64,000 nt of DNA from Picochlorum sp. 'celeri' (Eukaryota > Chlorophyta > Trebouxiophyceae). The notes under the pieces are model-generated. The model was not told the DNA's origin. It made no database searches and saw nothing but the letters and a program-made list of their open reading frames with translations. The position numbers and the translations under genes are program-made. The stretch lies in the NCBI GenBank assembly GCA_010909725.1, contig JAACMV010000003.1:1240001-1304000 (forward strand), in the 5' to 3' direction. Shown in pieces: positions 41,685 through 51,866 of this stretch (within the stretch, counting starts at the first letter, position 1; the number at the start of each line of letters is the position of its first letter).

Positions 41685-42722
41685 TTATTTTGACGGAATG
41701 TCTCTGCAAAGAATTTGCTCCTCTGCATGGTGACAGAGGGAGTGATCCCCTGCGAATCTGACTACACTGAAATTTTGAAGTCTCGGGATATGAGGGTATA
41801 GGCGAAATATGTGCTGAAAACATTCATGCCGCTTCGCCCAGTGGAATGTCCTCATCCCAAGGCCATTCCTCTTAATGACTTCAAGGTCCTTGTCATTACG
41901 AGAATCACCCAAATCCATTGGTTGGATGTCAACATGAATAGGGTATCCATTAAGCAGCGATGCAACAATATTCATCGCAATATCTTCACAATTCTGAAAC
42001 TGGTCCACCACTGATCTAAGATCCCTGAAACTCTTTGAATGATACCTGTCCATATACGCTTTGTGAACGACAAGAAGTTTTGTAAGAAGTAGATTGTACT
42101 CACTGGATGAGTCCTCGTAGACAATATCGGTTCCTTGAACTCTCGATAGCGATACTTTGCGGGAAAACGGACCAACTAAACTGTAAGGATTGCTCAACCA
42201 GACTTCATGTAATAACAAAAGATCATCCACACTTACTAGGATATCATCATCTGATATGATGACACAGGAGCTCGTTGAAAGGGTGGGTCTTCGAAACCTT
42301 TCATTCAACGACTTACTCCTTGTCATCACGATCTCATATGTAGATGGATGGACATCATGCAAGAACGCCTGTGTAGTCTTTGCTGAAAAGTTTGTTCTCA
42401 AGTAAATAGATCTGATACAGTGACATGCTCTATATTGGTAGATTATTCTACTCAGCAATGGAAATCTATCGATATTAAATGCCTCTATAATGACATCACA
42501 ATAATATTCACTTGGCTTTCCGTCAATTTGGGGCCATGAAAGTGACTTGTCAGTTCTCGTTTTGCGGACGGCATGTGAAGACAAGAAAAGGAAGAGAGTG
42601 ACGGTTCTAAATAGTAGAACGCTGTAGTGAATAGTATATTCTTTTGAAACTTTTGCTGATTTCAAAACAAATATACGAGGAAGAAGGACATTGCATTGAC
42701 GACCACCTCTGTTGTATTTCAT
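41685..42722 (-). CDS. GT64-family (EXT/EXTL-like) glycosyltransferase, type II membrane
   Basis: 345 codons from ATG. A hydrophobic segment at about residues 36-52 (LLFRTVTLFLFLSSHAV) would anchor it in the Golgi membrane. GT64 landmarks: CVIISDDDILVSVDDL (DxD metal and nucleotide-sugar site), LLLLHEVWLSNPYSLVGPF, NLLLTKLLVVHKAYMDRYH and FQNCEDIAMNIV (ED of the catalytic pocket). GT64 is the C-terminal domain of exostosins and EXTL2-type N-acetylhexosaminyltransferases. It aligns over its whole length with the first domain of the fusion gene at 51867, including the closing FSVVRFAGDHSLC. Looks intact; ends TAA. Acceptor glycan unknown. Confidence 0.88.
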   Translation of the reverse strand: MKYNRGGRQCNVLLPRIFVLKSAKVSKEYTIHYSVLLFRTVTLFLFLSSHAVRKTRTDKSLSWPQIDGKPSEYYCDVIIEAFNIDRFPLLSRIIYQYRACHCIRSIYLRTNFSAKTTQAFLHDVHPSTYEIVMTRSKSLNERFRRPTLSTSSCVIISDDDILVSVDDLLLLHEVWLSNPYSLVGPFSRKVSLSRVQGTDIVYEDSSSEYNLLLTKLLVVHKAYMDRYHSKSFRDLRSVVDQFQNCEDIAMNIVASLLNGYPIHVDIQPMDLGDSRNDKDLEVIKRNGLGMRTFHWAKRHECFQHIFRLYPHIPRLQNFSVVRFAGDHSLCHHAEEQILCRDIPSK

Positions 42723-42892
42723 TGTGTACTGTCGCTAGGGAGCAAATGCTTTGACTTTTATTTCCCGAAACCCATAATCAATCATTATTAAGGCATTGAT
42801 TGTATGATTGTGTATAGTATTTTGCTCGGCTGTAAATGGTTTTTTTTAATTCAAAATACTAGTCATGGCCGGTCTGGCGAAAGCCAAACTCT

Positions 42893-43230
42893 ATGGCCCT
42901 CTTAGGGTATTTTGCAGGCACCGCATTCCTCGTCCGACTGGTCGGTCGCCCGAAGCGCTCCCTTACTCCTTCCCTATGTTGGTTGCATGGCTATCCTGAC
43001 CCTACACGCCATGTGGGCGGCCCAGAAACATCAGAGTTACTGCGGCACCACTTCTCCGATTTCTTTGGGCATCCTGTTGTGATTATCCTCGACAGAGGCT
43101 CCGCTTTTACAGGCCAATTTTTCAGAGCTTACATGAAGCCCATGGGCATTGGGCACCGGATGGCTACTGTTGGAACACAGATCTCAGGCGTCCTCATAGT
43201 TGTGCTGGCAGCAGCATTGAAAATTTGAAA
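42893..43230 (+). pseudogene. LTR-retrotransposon integrase fragment
   Basis: Residues from RHHFSDFFGHPVVIILDRGS to AFTGQFFRAYMKPMGIGHRM match the integrase core of Ty3/gypsy-type elements around the second catalytic Asp (S/L-D-R-G-x-x-F-T). The expected catalytic Glu region has decayed. No reverse transcriptase or LTR is nearby. Confidence 0.6.
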
Positions 43231-43261
43231 AGGTAACTTGAGAATGTGTAACAGCACAGAT

Positions 43262-43350
43262 GAAGCTCGAAGGTATCTCTTATCAACGAATCAATATATT
43301 ACAAGGATTTCACAATAAAACCATGAAGTACAGTCTATACTCGAGGATTC
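43262..43350 (+). repeat. Dispersed repeat R4, copy 3
   Basis: TATCTCTTATCAACGAATCA, TTTCACAATAAAACCATGAA and GTCTATACTCGAGGATTC correspond to copy 2 at 40130-40230. Confidence 0.65.
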
Positions 43351-43449
43351 AACCACTAGCTTACAAGGAACGTTTCTGTCAGGCGATGCAAGAATGGCTA
43401 CATGATTTAGTGTAGTCTAGCCCAAGAATTGACTACCCTATTGACTACT

Positions 43450-43663
43450 CGCTTTGGCTAACGATTAAGAAGCACATCGCAGCCCTTGCTAACCAACTTA
43501 ACAAAGAGTACCGTGCAGGCACACAGCAACAGATCCATCAGAACCAACAGGCTGCCCAGCTTACTGAGGACTCAGTTGACCTCAAGTACTTACATCAAGC
43601 GGATGCTCATATTATGCTGCCTTTTCCATCCAAGGATCTCACTATCCCAGGCCTTGTCTAACC
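43450..43663 (+). pseudogene. Coding remnant, unidentified
   Basis: A frame reads KKHIAALANQLNKEYRAG, TQQQIHQNQQAAQ and LHQADAHIMLPF with no stop until TAA/TAG near 43661. Helical, Gln-rich. Might be a capsid-like or transposase piece. No family recognised. Confidence 0.3.
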
Positions 43664-43884
43664 AGCTGGTAGGATAACAGAATGACCCTCAGAGAGTGCG
43701 AATATCTTAGTAGAACAATACGCTACCGTTTCTGCAAGTATACACTCAGTTTGTTTTTGATATACATGCAGAGTTTCTGTACGGGGTCATCATTACCATA
43801 CACAAAAGAGACAGCCCATATCAGCCCAGCAACTAAAGACCTATAGTGTTGCTCAATGGGGTTGCCTTATGCCTCAGTATTATC

Positions 43885-44085
43885 TTGGATATCTACTTGT
43901 CGCTGGAAACTTGTGCTTTTGTGGCACTCTGAATCAAGATCATTTATGGCAGTTTTACCTGCTAGATTTACTCTGACCCTGGTCTCCTCCCTGTATCAGT
44001 GGGTTGATTACAGGTGGGGTTGTATCTCGAGTTGAATCAACAGCGTGGGTCTATTTGCCAATTCCCTTGTTTTCGGTTTTCTTTT
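43885..44085 (+). mobile_element. LINE-A-related 3' UTR fragment
   Basis: Matches 38625-38820 (GCTGGAAACTTGTG, AGTTTTACCTGCTAGA, CTCCTCCCTGTATCAGTGGG, TCTCGAGTTGAATCAA). It lacks the tail; sequence diverges after about 44085. Confidence 0.82.
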
Positions 44086-44390
44086 TTTGAGGGCCGGTAA
44101 TAGGCGTCCAAACTTTTTCACGATGTCGCTCCCTCGGCTCCCCTGGCGCATACTAAATTCCCTCGCCCCCCTACATCAATGTAATATTGTATTAAAGTGT
44201 CATTCGACTCGCTGAATCGTAAAAAATGATCAGAATCTCGCGAAAACGTCGCGAAAAACACGAAAACCGCGGGGGAGTAGTGCAACCTCAGCCCTGCTCG
44301 ACCACAAAGAAAGAAAGAAAATGGAAATTTAAAACTTTTTCAGTAGCGTCGAATATCCCTGAAAGTGCTCGGTTTCGCGTAGGTGCCATG

Positions 44391-44550
44391 TGCTGCGGCA
44401 TTCCCGCTTATAAGCGGGATCACCGCCATATTTGAGGGTGGCGCCCAATGGCCAAAACCCCCAAAACTCGGCGGCGTTCCCGCTTATAAGCCGAGATCAC
44501 CGCCGTGTTTCCAAACCCCTTTCTGGAAATATGGCGGCATTCCCGCTTAG
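44391..44550 (+). repeat. Left terminal inverted repeat
   Basis: Composed of repeated GGCGGTGAT / GGCATTCCCGC-like half-palindromes around TTATAA centres, with GCGCCCAATGGCC between. Pairs with 46635-46792. Confidence 0.88.
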
Positions 44551-44942
44551 ACAATCACCAACCGTCATGAAGCCCGTTGGCCATCCACAAGCACCATAAC
44601 CTTTATATCATGTGTACCAAGTCAATACACTATATGTAAGAAGATATAAAATTTTCATCCAAGCGTCGAAAGACGCTCGTGGCACGTTCTGGACTGCTCC
44701 ATCCGAGCCCAACCGTCGAAGTCAGAAGAAGCGCTGAGATGCCGTTGTTTTGCCTTCCAACACCAGAACAGGGCAATATTATAAATATATGTGCAACAAG
44801 TAACCTATTGCTGCGCTATTTGCAGCGCAATACTCTCGTTGTCAGGGTCGCACTCCGCAGGTGAGTCGGTTGGCTGTTAGTTCTGTGTGCGATCTGGATC
44901 AGTAGACGTTTTTTACATTGTTCGCTGTAGAGTTATTATTCT

Positions 44943-45235
44943 TCAATCACCATGTCCTCCGTATTGCGCCACAGAAGTGCTGGGGTTGGGGTTCCTGTGC
45001 CAGTGTGGTTGAGGAGGGATGTAGGCCATATTGGCATTGAATGCAGGGGCTGGATTGGTATTCTGGTTCCGACACTCGTTGATGCCAATCTTCTGCAATT
45101 GTCGGATGCCCTTCATGAATGTCTGATGGAGCTCCATGAACCGGCCATCAAGATGTCGGGGCAATTCGTCGAGGATCGAGGATGCAACTCTCTGGTCGTT
45201 GTTGAACTGTATTTTGGTCAGATTTCACAGGAAAA
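44943..45235 (-). pseudogene. Coding fragment inside the TIR element
   Basis: The minus frame contains NNDQRVASSILDELPRHLDG, FMELHQTFMKGIRQLQKIG and a Pro/Asn-rich end with YIPPQPHWHRNPNP, stopping at 44943. It probably begins at an acceptor near 45225. Reads like the C-terminus of an element-borne protein. Not identified. Confidence 0.45.
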
Positions 45236-45351
45236 ATCATATTGCTTGCGCGCGGAGTTTTGATATTAAAATCTACAGTGGATATAAACGCATTGAAGAG
45301 ATGACAATACACTCGGAGGCCTGCGAACAGATCAATTTAGCAATGAGAAGG

Positions 45352-46060
45352 CTAAAGTTTGTCCTGTCTAGAATGGGGCAGAGGCCGTTCATGGTATTCC
45401 TTCGTTTGTTTATCGCCAACTGGAACATTCAAAAGCTTGAAAGATTTGCACAATCCCAAACGAATGCTGACACAGCTCGTGGGCATGTGGAGGAAGCTGT
45501 GGCATTGGCAGCAGGCATGGTACATTGACAGGTCCCACCCTGTGGGAGTGGAACGCTGCACGGACCCCTTCAACACTATGCAGACGTCATGGATAAGAGA
45601 ACACATGCATTTGAAAGCAACCCATTGTGTCCCATCCAGTTGCCTAAGTATCCCTTCTTTCTCCGGGTCTTGGAGCTTTTTCACCTGTGCCTTCAACTTC
45701 TCTACCAGTCTTCCCACGTTGGAGTGGTGCTAGAAGCGCACAATACGAGCACATTTATTCACCATGAATGCTTTGAAGCGTGTTAAGAGTTCTCTGTCGG
45801 CGTCTTTCTGTGCACAGTCCCCAGTATACATCCACCTCCAACTGCCTCCTGGTCAGGTTGAATGTGGTGACGCTTTCCCAACCGCGAAGAACATTTGACA
45901 AATCATTAAGATACAAACACTGGGGTAGAATCGATTTGAATGCGTTGATGAGCTTTTGCAGAAATAACTGCCTGGGTGTGTAGAGTGATCCCCTGTAGTT
46001 CTGTCCACCACAATGGGATGCATCTCGCCTCCATCATGAAATATATGATGATATACTGTA
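45352..46060 (-). pseudogene. KDZ-like transposase C-terminal fragment inside the TIR element
   Basis: Homologous to 12945-13500 plus. One minus frame reads LQKLINAFKSILPQCLYLND, GWESVTTFNLTRRQLEVDVY. A second frame, after a shift, reads DADRELLTRFKAF then, past a TAG, GRLVEKLKAQVKKLQDPEKE and GILRQLDGTQW. Substitutions against the 13-kb copy are mainly synonymous in these frames. The TRRQLEVD word and following coiled coil recall the region after the catalytic core in KDZ transposases; tentative. Confidence 0.5.
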
Positions 46061-46174
46061 AAAAACAGATATTATTGGGTTGATTAGGAGTACGAGGGGC
46101 CAGTGCCGCATCCGCAGGGGCACCCGATGGAGTTTGAACCGAATGTCCTCAACTGCTTCCGTGGGTTAAAACCA

Positions 46175-46420
46175 TTAGTCCTCATTGATTCTTAATGTAC
46201 TTGTGCATTTCTGAATTGGAAGACGCAGTCGTCCCTGTCTCCTCAACGAGGTGTAATATCGCTCCCCAGATATCTCATGCAGCTTCCCTGCCTCAACCCG
46301 TGCTCCGAGAGCCTGGTCGAAGGCATTAGTCCCGCGGCGCAGGTCCCAAAAGTCCTTTTCACATTTCTGTGGATCAAAGGGTATGATACCTAGACCTTGA
46401 AGCACTCTGCCCTGCTCCTG
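46175..46420 (-). pseudogene. Coding fragment inside the TIR element
   Basis: The minus frame reads VLQGLGIIPFDPQKCEKDFW, then DLRRGTNAFDQALGARVEAG and RYYTSLRRQGRLRL before TAA at 46175. It is open upstream without ATG, so probably an internal or terminal exon. Same orientation as the other two fragments in the element. Confidence 0.4.
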
Positions 46421-46634
46421 AGTCTACAGTGGTTGCGAATCCTGGTCGCCCATGAGGACCGTCAACGTTGACGTCAACGTTGAGTTAACTCACGCTTCCA
46501 GGCTGTAACACGAGGTGATTATGGCGATTGTAAGTATACAGTCCTTACAATTAAACAATATCTATTGCTTACTATCCATCAGTTGAATTTGAAAAGCATA
46601 AACTCTCCGACGCTCACCCAAAATTCAAATGCCT

Positions 46635-46792
46635 CTAAGCGGGAATGCCGCCATATTTCCAGAATGGGGTTTGGAAACACGGCGGTGATCCGGCTTATAA
46701 GCGGGAACGCCGCCGAGTTTTGGGGTTTTGGCCATTGGGCGCCACCCTCAAATACGGCGGTGATCCCGCTTATAAGCGGGAATGCCGCAGCA
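46635..46792 (-). repeat. Right terminal inverted repeat
   Basis: Reverse complement of 44391-44550 with a few differences (for example GATCCGGCTTATAAGCGGG in place of the left-arm form). Confidence 0.88.
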
Positions 46793-46911
46793 AGTGGTAC
46801 TTTGGTCCGTTTCGCTGCACGAGGGCGATGAAGACAATGGAGGATTAAAAACTTTCACGATACGGCCAACAGATACCCTAATGAACTCACAAATCGCCAC
46901 TTTCGGCCCTC

Positions 46912-47026
46912 CACTACTTGTTTATTTTCCTCTTTGCACATGATGTCTGGAGTGGGGCCTCCGACGGACGAATTCCTCCGGCAATCGGGAACTCCCAGAC
47001 TGGTAACTGTTACCCACACTAATTAA
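46912..47026 (+). mobile_element. LINE-A 3' tail, interrupted by a Helitron
   Basis: TGATGTCTGGAGTGGGGCCT, CCGACGGACGAATTCCTCCG and TTACCCACACTAATTAA match the LINE-A end. The Helitron derivative starts at 47027 directly in the tail, and more tail-like sequence (TTAATTAGG) resumes at 47960. Confidence 0.85.
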
Positions 47027-47959
47027 TGCGGCTCCTTATATCCCGAATCTGCACTGTGGCCTAAATCGCCGCCTGCCGGGCCTGTGCCTGCCTAATTAAT
47101 CCCACCGAGGGCCCAATCCGACTAAGAAGCCTGTTCTGCGTCGAATGGTCCAAAACTCGCCTCCTGGGGACAGGCGGAAGGTGGAAATGCGGTGATTTTG
47201 ACGAAAATCGGTGTCTCAGAGTTGGAAAAATAGTGTCCGATAAGACATGTAGTTAGAAGCAGTAGAAATTTATCAAATTTTGAACAAAGACGTTGACTGA
47301 AAGGTTCAAAGACGAGAAAGATATTGTGACGAATATTCGCGATAATCGACCTTGACCTCAAGGGTTGACTGAGCACCACCTGGTGACAGGAAGAGTCAAC
47401 GTTCTACTATGCGGCCAGTTGACCAGATTGCACTTCACAGAAAGACAATACATTGACTGAATACATATTTGATACTAGGAATGTTTATGTAAAAAGATTT
47501 AGCCTTTTCATAACGGTGTTTGATATTGTAAGACTGGTCATGTGGAACTCCAAATAAGAGGCGGATGGAGACTTTACTGTGATCTACAGGACGGAACGAC
47601 GTATACGAAGAGGTGCAGAATCAAGCACGACAGGGAATCAAATCCAAAGTACGCCTGTTGAAACTCAAAGAGCCAGAAGACATGCTATCATGAGGACACA
47701 CTTGCACAATGAAGACGACCTCCTTTTTGATAATGAGCATTGGTAGATCATTCTTTGAACGCGAGCTATGAAGAGGACGACGTCATAAACATCTCAGACG
47801 ACAGTCAAGGACAGGCTAATGTCCCTTCTTATTTCCTGCAGCTCTAATAATGGGCAATCAATACACACAAAGACTGACCCACTCCGTGTATCATCATCAC
47901 TCCCCTTGGCCGGTTGGGCACCGGCCTCAAAAGGGGGTATAAGGAGACCTCGGGACTAG
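47027..47959 (+). mobile_element. Non-autonomous Helitron derivative (933 bp)
   Basis: 5' end TGCGGCTCCTTATATCCCG and 3' end GGTATAAGGAGACCTCGGGA CTAG match the termini of the 6-kb Helitron. 47027-47520 is similar to its leader (25485-25956, opposite strand), and 47545-47720 to the start of its ORF (GTACGCCTGTT, CAGAAG). The 3' hairpin is clear: GGCCGGT-TGGGC-ACCGGCC at about 47909-47927. The target is A|T inside a LINE-A tail. No Rep or helicase is left. Confidence 0.82.
47545..47850 (+). pseudogene. Remnant of the Helitron ORF N-terminus
   Basis: Nucleotide similarity to the first ~250 bp of the Helitron gene (25467 downward), with frameshifts. Not translatable as one protein. Confidence 0.6.
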
Positions 47960-47961
47960 TT

Positions 47962-48050
47962 AATTAGGTACCCACTTCATCAAGAGGCGACCTGGTCAGG
48001 GGGCATTGATGTAAAATCATACATCACATACATACATACATACATATTGG
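47962..48050 (-). repeat. Repeat R2, inverted, with CATA microsatellite tail
   Basis: GTACCC, CATCAAGAGGCGACCTGGTC and GGGGCATTGATGTAAAATCA are R2 reversed. It ends in five ACAT units. It abuts the truncated 5' end of LINE-B. Confidence 0.8.
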
Positions 48051-48054
48051 CAAC

Positions 48055-51000
48055 AAACGCTGGGTAACTCCATTCAGGAATGTCAACAAGAGACACTCAG
48101 CCAGAGAGGCAGATACACACAACATCATGGTACCCCAGCCGGCACCATACACAGTAGACTGGACAGATACTACATATCTCCAGATATAGACCGCTATATC
48201 ATACAGCCTATCAAGACGATAGAAATAGATAGCTATGGACTGACATCTGATCATAAGCCATGATATAATGAGTGTGGTGAGCAAAACACCAACTCTCGCA
48301 ACCTCCACCAATGAGCACAAAAAAGTCTATATGAGAAGGATCAAAACTGCTGCCAAATGCCATCAAGACACAATGGAAGAAGCACGAAACCAATTCCATA
48401 GGTTTCTCACAAGATTTCAAGACGGAATATGGTTGGATACCCACATGGATGAATCTGACCGCTACAGCAGAATACTGAAACACTATCCACATATCAAGAA
48501 GGAATTGGGCAAAATCTGGAACCAAGCATCTCACAAAGCATTGGATATACTAAAAAGGGACCTGGAACATGCTACACATCAAGGAATCGACAGACATATT
48601 AAAGACTGCAAACGAATGTTATCTCAAGGTCAACAGGCAAACCGCTTAGATTCCCACAGCTGCATCCCGAATGATTCAATGGATATCTTATCTTATCAGT
48701 TATTGCAGAAGCCAGAAAGCAAAAACTTCATTGGAGCACTGAAGGACCCAAAGTCAAACTACACGTATAATAGCCCCAAAACGATAGCAAACTGCTTAGT
48801 CAATACAATAGCAGATGTATCTCAGATGCCAGACACAACCGCAGCAGCCCAATTTGACATGTTACATCTCATCACGGCAGACGATGAAACTATATTTCCA
48901 AGATTCAGTAATCCCTCATCAGAGATTAACCCCCCAAGAAGTCTCCAAAGCACTCAGGAAAATGCGTAACTCTAGCCCAGGAGATGATGGTCTTCAAATT
49001 ATTCACTACAGAAAGTTCAGTAAATGGATGTGCCCAATCCTGGCTACACTATTTTCAGCGATCATAAAAAGAAGAGAACTACCAGCCAAATTCCATAATG
49101 GTACCATTAGAGCAATCGAAAAGGGAGGAAATGTTACCGACCCAGCAAACTATAGACCTATCACCTTGCTAAACGTGGCCTACAGAATATTTGGGTTCAT
49201 TCTTAAACAACGAATGACATTGAGTCTCCAGCATTTGATTCCCCCAACACAGACAGCATTCCTTCCAGGCAGACAAGCAGCAGAAAACATCTGGGCAGTT
49301 CAAACAATCCCCTACCTCCTCCACCAGGAAAACAGAGAAGCCTTAATTGCCCTCTGTGACTTTCGTAAAGCCTATGACACCATCGACAGACACTTTTTAT
49401 TTCAGATATGCCGCAAGCTACAGATGCCTGCATATATGATTGGATGGATTGAAGTAATGCTGACAGACACAGAGAGCCGAGTCTATGCAAACCACTGCTT
49501 CTCAGATTACAGATCTTTTTATGCAGGACTTCGACAGGGATGCCCTGCTTCCCCAACTCTCTACTTACTTATCGGATATATCCTTGCTCGCTTGACCCAG
49601 AAATCTCAATTAGGAATAACAGTGAAATGCCCACTACAGACTACCCCTGACTTAGATGCTACAGATATGAAGATGTGCTTATTCCAGTTCGCAGATGATA
49701 GCAAACTGATCATTGGAGAAGATCAGGTCCTATTATTCTGGACAGTTATGGCACGATTTGCAGAGGCAACAGGCCAGCATTTGAACAAGGCGAAAACAAA
49801 ACTCCTGCCCATAGGCATGACAAACCGACTGCAAACCCTGCAACAGATAGATGAATTTACAGTCACAGACCAGGCGAAGATACTTGGGATAACTCTCCAT
49901 AGTGGCATTGATCCACCAACATACCAGTGGCAAACTAAAATGACACAACTACAGAAGCTCACGGATAAAATCAAGCGTATGACAGGCCTCTCCATCTTTG
50001 CAAAAATGGACCTATTCAACAAATTTGTCACCTCCAAACTACTTTATGCTGCAGAGTTCATTCATACTCCACCCTCCATTATTGAAGGTATAACCAAGCT
50101 GGCCAAACAACTTCTCCCACCTGATGCTCGTTGTTGGAAAACTGAAGGAATACAAACTAGGGCTGACCTCTGAGGACTGGGCATGCTCCCCTTTCAGAAA
50201 CGTATTAAAGCGCGACAATATAAATGGCTTATTAGACTTCTAACCTTGGGCACCACCACCATATGGTCCACCCTCATCTGGAATGCAAAGGCGTACTACG
50301 AACAGACCACCAGAGAACACAAAGTTATGGCGCTTCAACTCCTCACTCAACCATGTGATCTTCCAGGGGTCCATCCAGCAATGATGGAATATGAAGAAGC
50401 TAATGCAGTTTCCTTTAACTCTCTTATTAATACGGTATTCAGCAACCCAACAGCCATACAGCACTGGAACTTCTGCTGGTATAATTACAAGGGCGACAAA
50501 GTGCCAATCCAGAAATATACAGTAAAAGCAGGCACAAAACTTCTGATCTTTAACTCCGCAGACCCAGAAACATGGAGACAGAATATTGACACACAGCGCA
50601 ATTGGATACACAAACTCAGTGAGATTAAACCAAAGTTGGGTACCATGCTCGGCAACCTCAGAAAATGGTGGCGGGCGAAAGTACCCAACCCTTGGAAAGA
50701 GATTATCTGGCATATAAACTCAGGTGGGCTTCTAGTAAGCCATATCCCAGAAGAGAGACTCAAAGCTTGTGCCTGTGGTCATGCACAGGCCTCAACGGAA
50801 CATTGTGCCAGAGATTGTCCCATTGCCAAGCATGTTTATAGACTTCTCAAACCGGGCATTTTGTATGAGGACATCAACAGCCACTTCCAACTTCTTGTTC
50901 ATAACATATGGAGCAATACAACTCCCAAAGATATTGATCCACATATATGGACAGTCATCAGTATTCTCACAATCAATGCGTTGGATGTGGGACGCAAAAC

Positions 51001-51620
51001 GGCTTATAGGATGCTACATCACAGTACCAGAGAACAATGACAACACCCACAGGAGATCGTCAGAAAAGCCAGTCAAACAGCAGAGCAATACTTCTGGGAA
51101 ACACTGCAACACAGGCAATCTCAGCTCCCACCACGGTCCAACAACAAGCAAGATTTGCCCTTTCTAAAATGGCAATCTACCACACATCGATGGAAGATTC
51201 AGAAACCATTGGTCTGGACTCTCACCAGAAATAACATCCTCAGCAACAGCCGCTAAAACAGACAGTACGTTCAGCTCAACAGTATTTTACAGTCAGTAGA
51301 AGTCCAACATCAGATTTAGCCTGAAGTATGATGGCCTCCCTGCTCCTGTTCGGTTTAGTGGTACCAAGAGTAAAATATTCAAAACCTGGAGCAGTCGTCA
51401 TATGAATGGCCAATAAAATCTGTTTTCTAACACCCAGCAACCTTATCGTTGAACAGCACTATAGAAAAGTATGTCAAATGGACATCATTTGGGTCAGGAG
51501 GTTTTTTTCATCCCTACGTAAATCTCTAAACATTTTATTTAGGGATTTCCTCCTGGGGGCCTGATTGTCTTGGATGATATTCGTCATATTTTTCGCCTGT
51601 GTAATATATCCAAAAAAAAA
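48055..51620 (+). mobile_element. LINE-B, 5'-truncated inside the endonuclease domain
   Basis: Contains the end of an AP-type endonuclease domain (about 48085-48263: GTIHSRLDRYYISPDI and GLTSDHKP), a linker, reverse transcriptase, zinc-finger C-terminus (stop TAA 51254-51256) and a 3' UTR to about 51620 ending in an A run and TACATATA tail. The UTR 51300-51620 recurs at 60375-60690. Confidence 0.88.
48268..51256 (+). pseudogene. LINE-B ORF2: linker, reverse transcriptase, zinc finger
   Basis: 48268-48930 carries the linker. A shift in a C6 run at about 48930 leads into the frame 48815-51256, which is open except for TGA at 50171-50173 and 51038-51040. RT motifs: NYRPITLLNVAYRIF, LCDFRKAYDTID, LRQGCPASPTLYLL and FQFADDSKLI. 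The cluster CACGHAQASTEHCARDCPIA follows. KWQSTTHRW near the end aligns with RWRDAEHRW of LINE-A, showing the protein continues past the second TGA. Non-functional in this copy. Confidence 0.87.
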
Positions 51621-51866
51621 ACATACATATATACATATATACCAATCTTCCATTTTATCACACATACAATCGCGTAACACGTTATAAACAAGGACTGTGT
51701 TGGGCTTGTGCACAAAACTAAATCCTGCTAGGGTTTTGCGCATTAGTGCTACCGTATTTAATCTCATCTCATTCTCCGTCTATTGGAGAAAATGAAGGGT
51801 GAACCTGTCTATTGATGTCTGTGCGAATTAACCTGTTAGAGCCCTGAAACAAAAATCGCCTGCAGA

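Larger units (their letters stand above)
44391..46792. mobile_element. 2.4-kb DNA transposon-like element with 160-bp terminal inverted repeats
   Basis: 44391-44550 and 46635-46792 are near-perfect inverted repeats. Both outer ends read TGCTGCGGCATTCCCGC. Inside each repeat, short palindromes recur (CCCGCTTATAAGCGGG and variants). The interior holds minus-strand coding fragments, some shared with the 13-kb locus. I see no clear target-site duplication (left flank GGTGCCATG, right flank AGTGGTAC). It is likely non-autonomous or decayed. Confidence 0.82.

Noticed and set aside
42893..43230. A complete LTR retrotransposon
   Set aside because: Only part of an integrase core is visible; no LTRs, protease or reverse transcriptase nearby.
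45352..45733. Plus-strand frames of 124-130 codons in the TIR element as genes
   Set aside because: Comparison with the 13-kb copy shows third-position changes in the minus-strand frame, so the plus frames are shadows.
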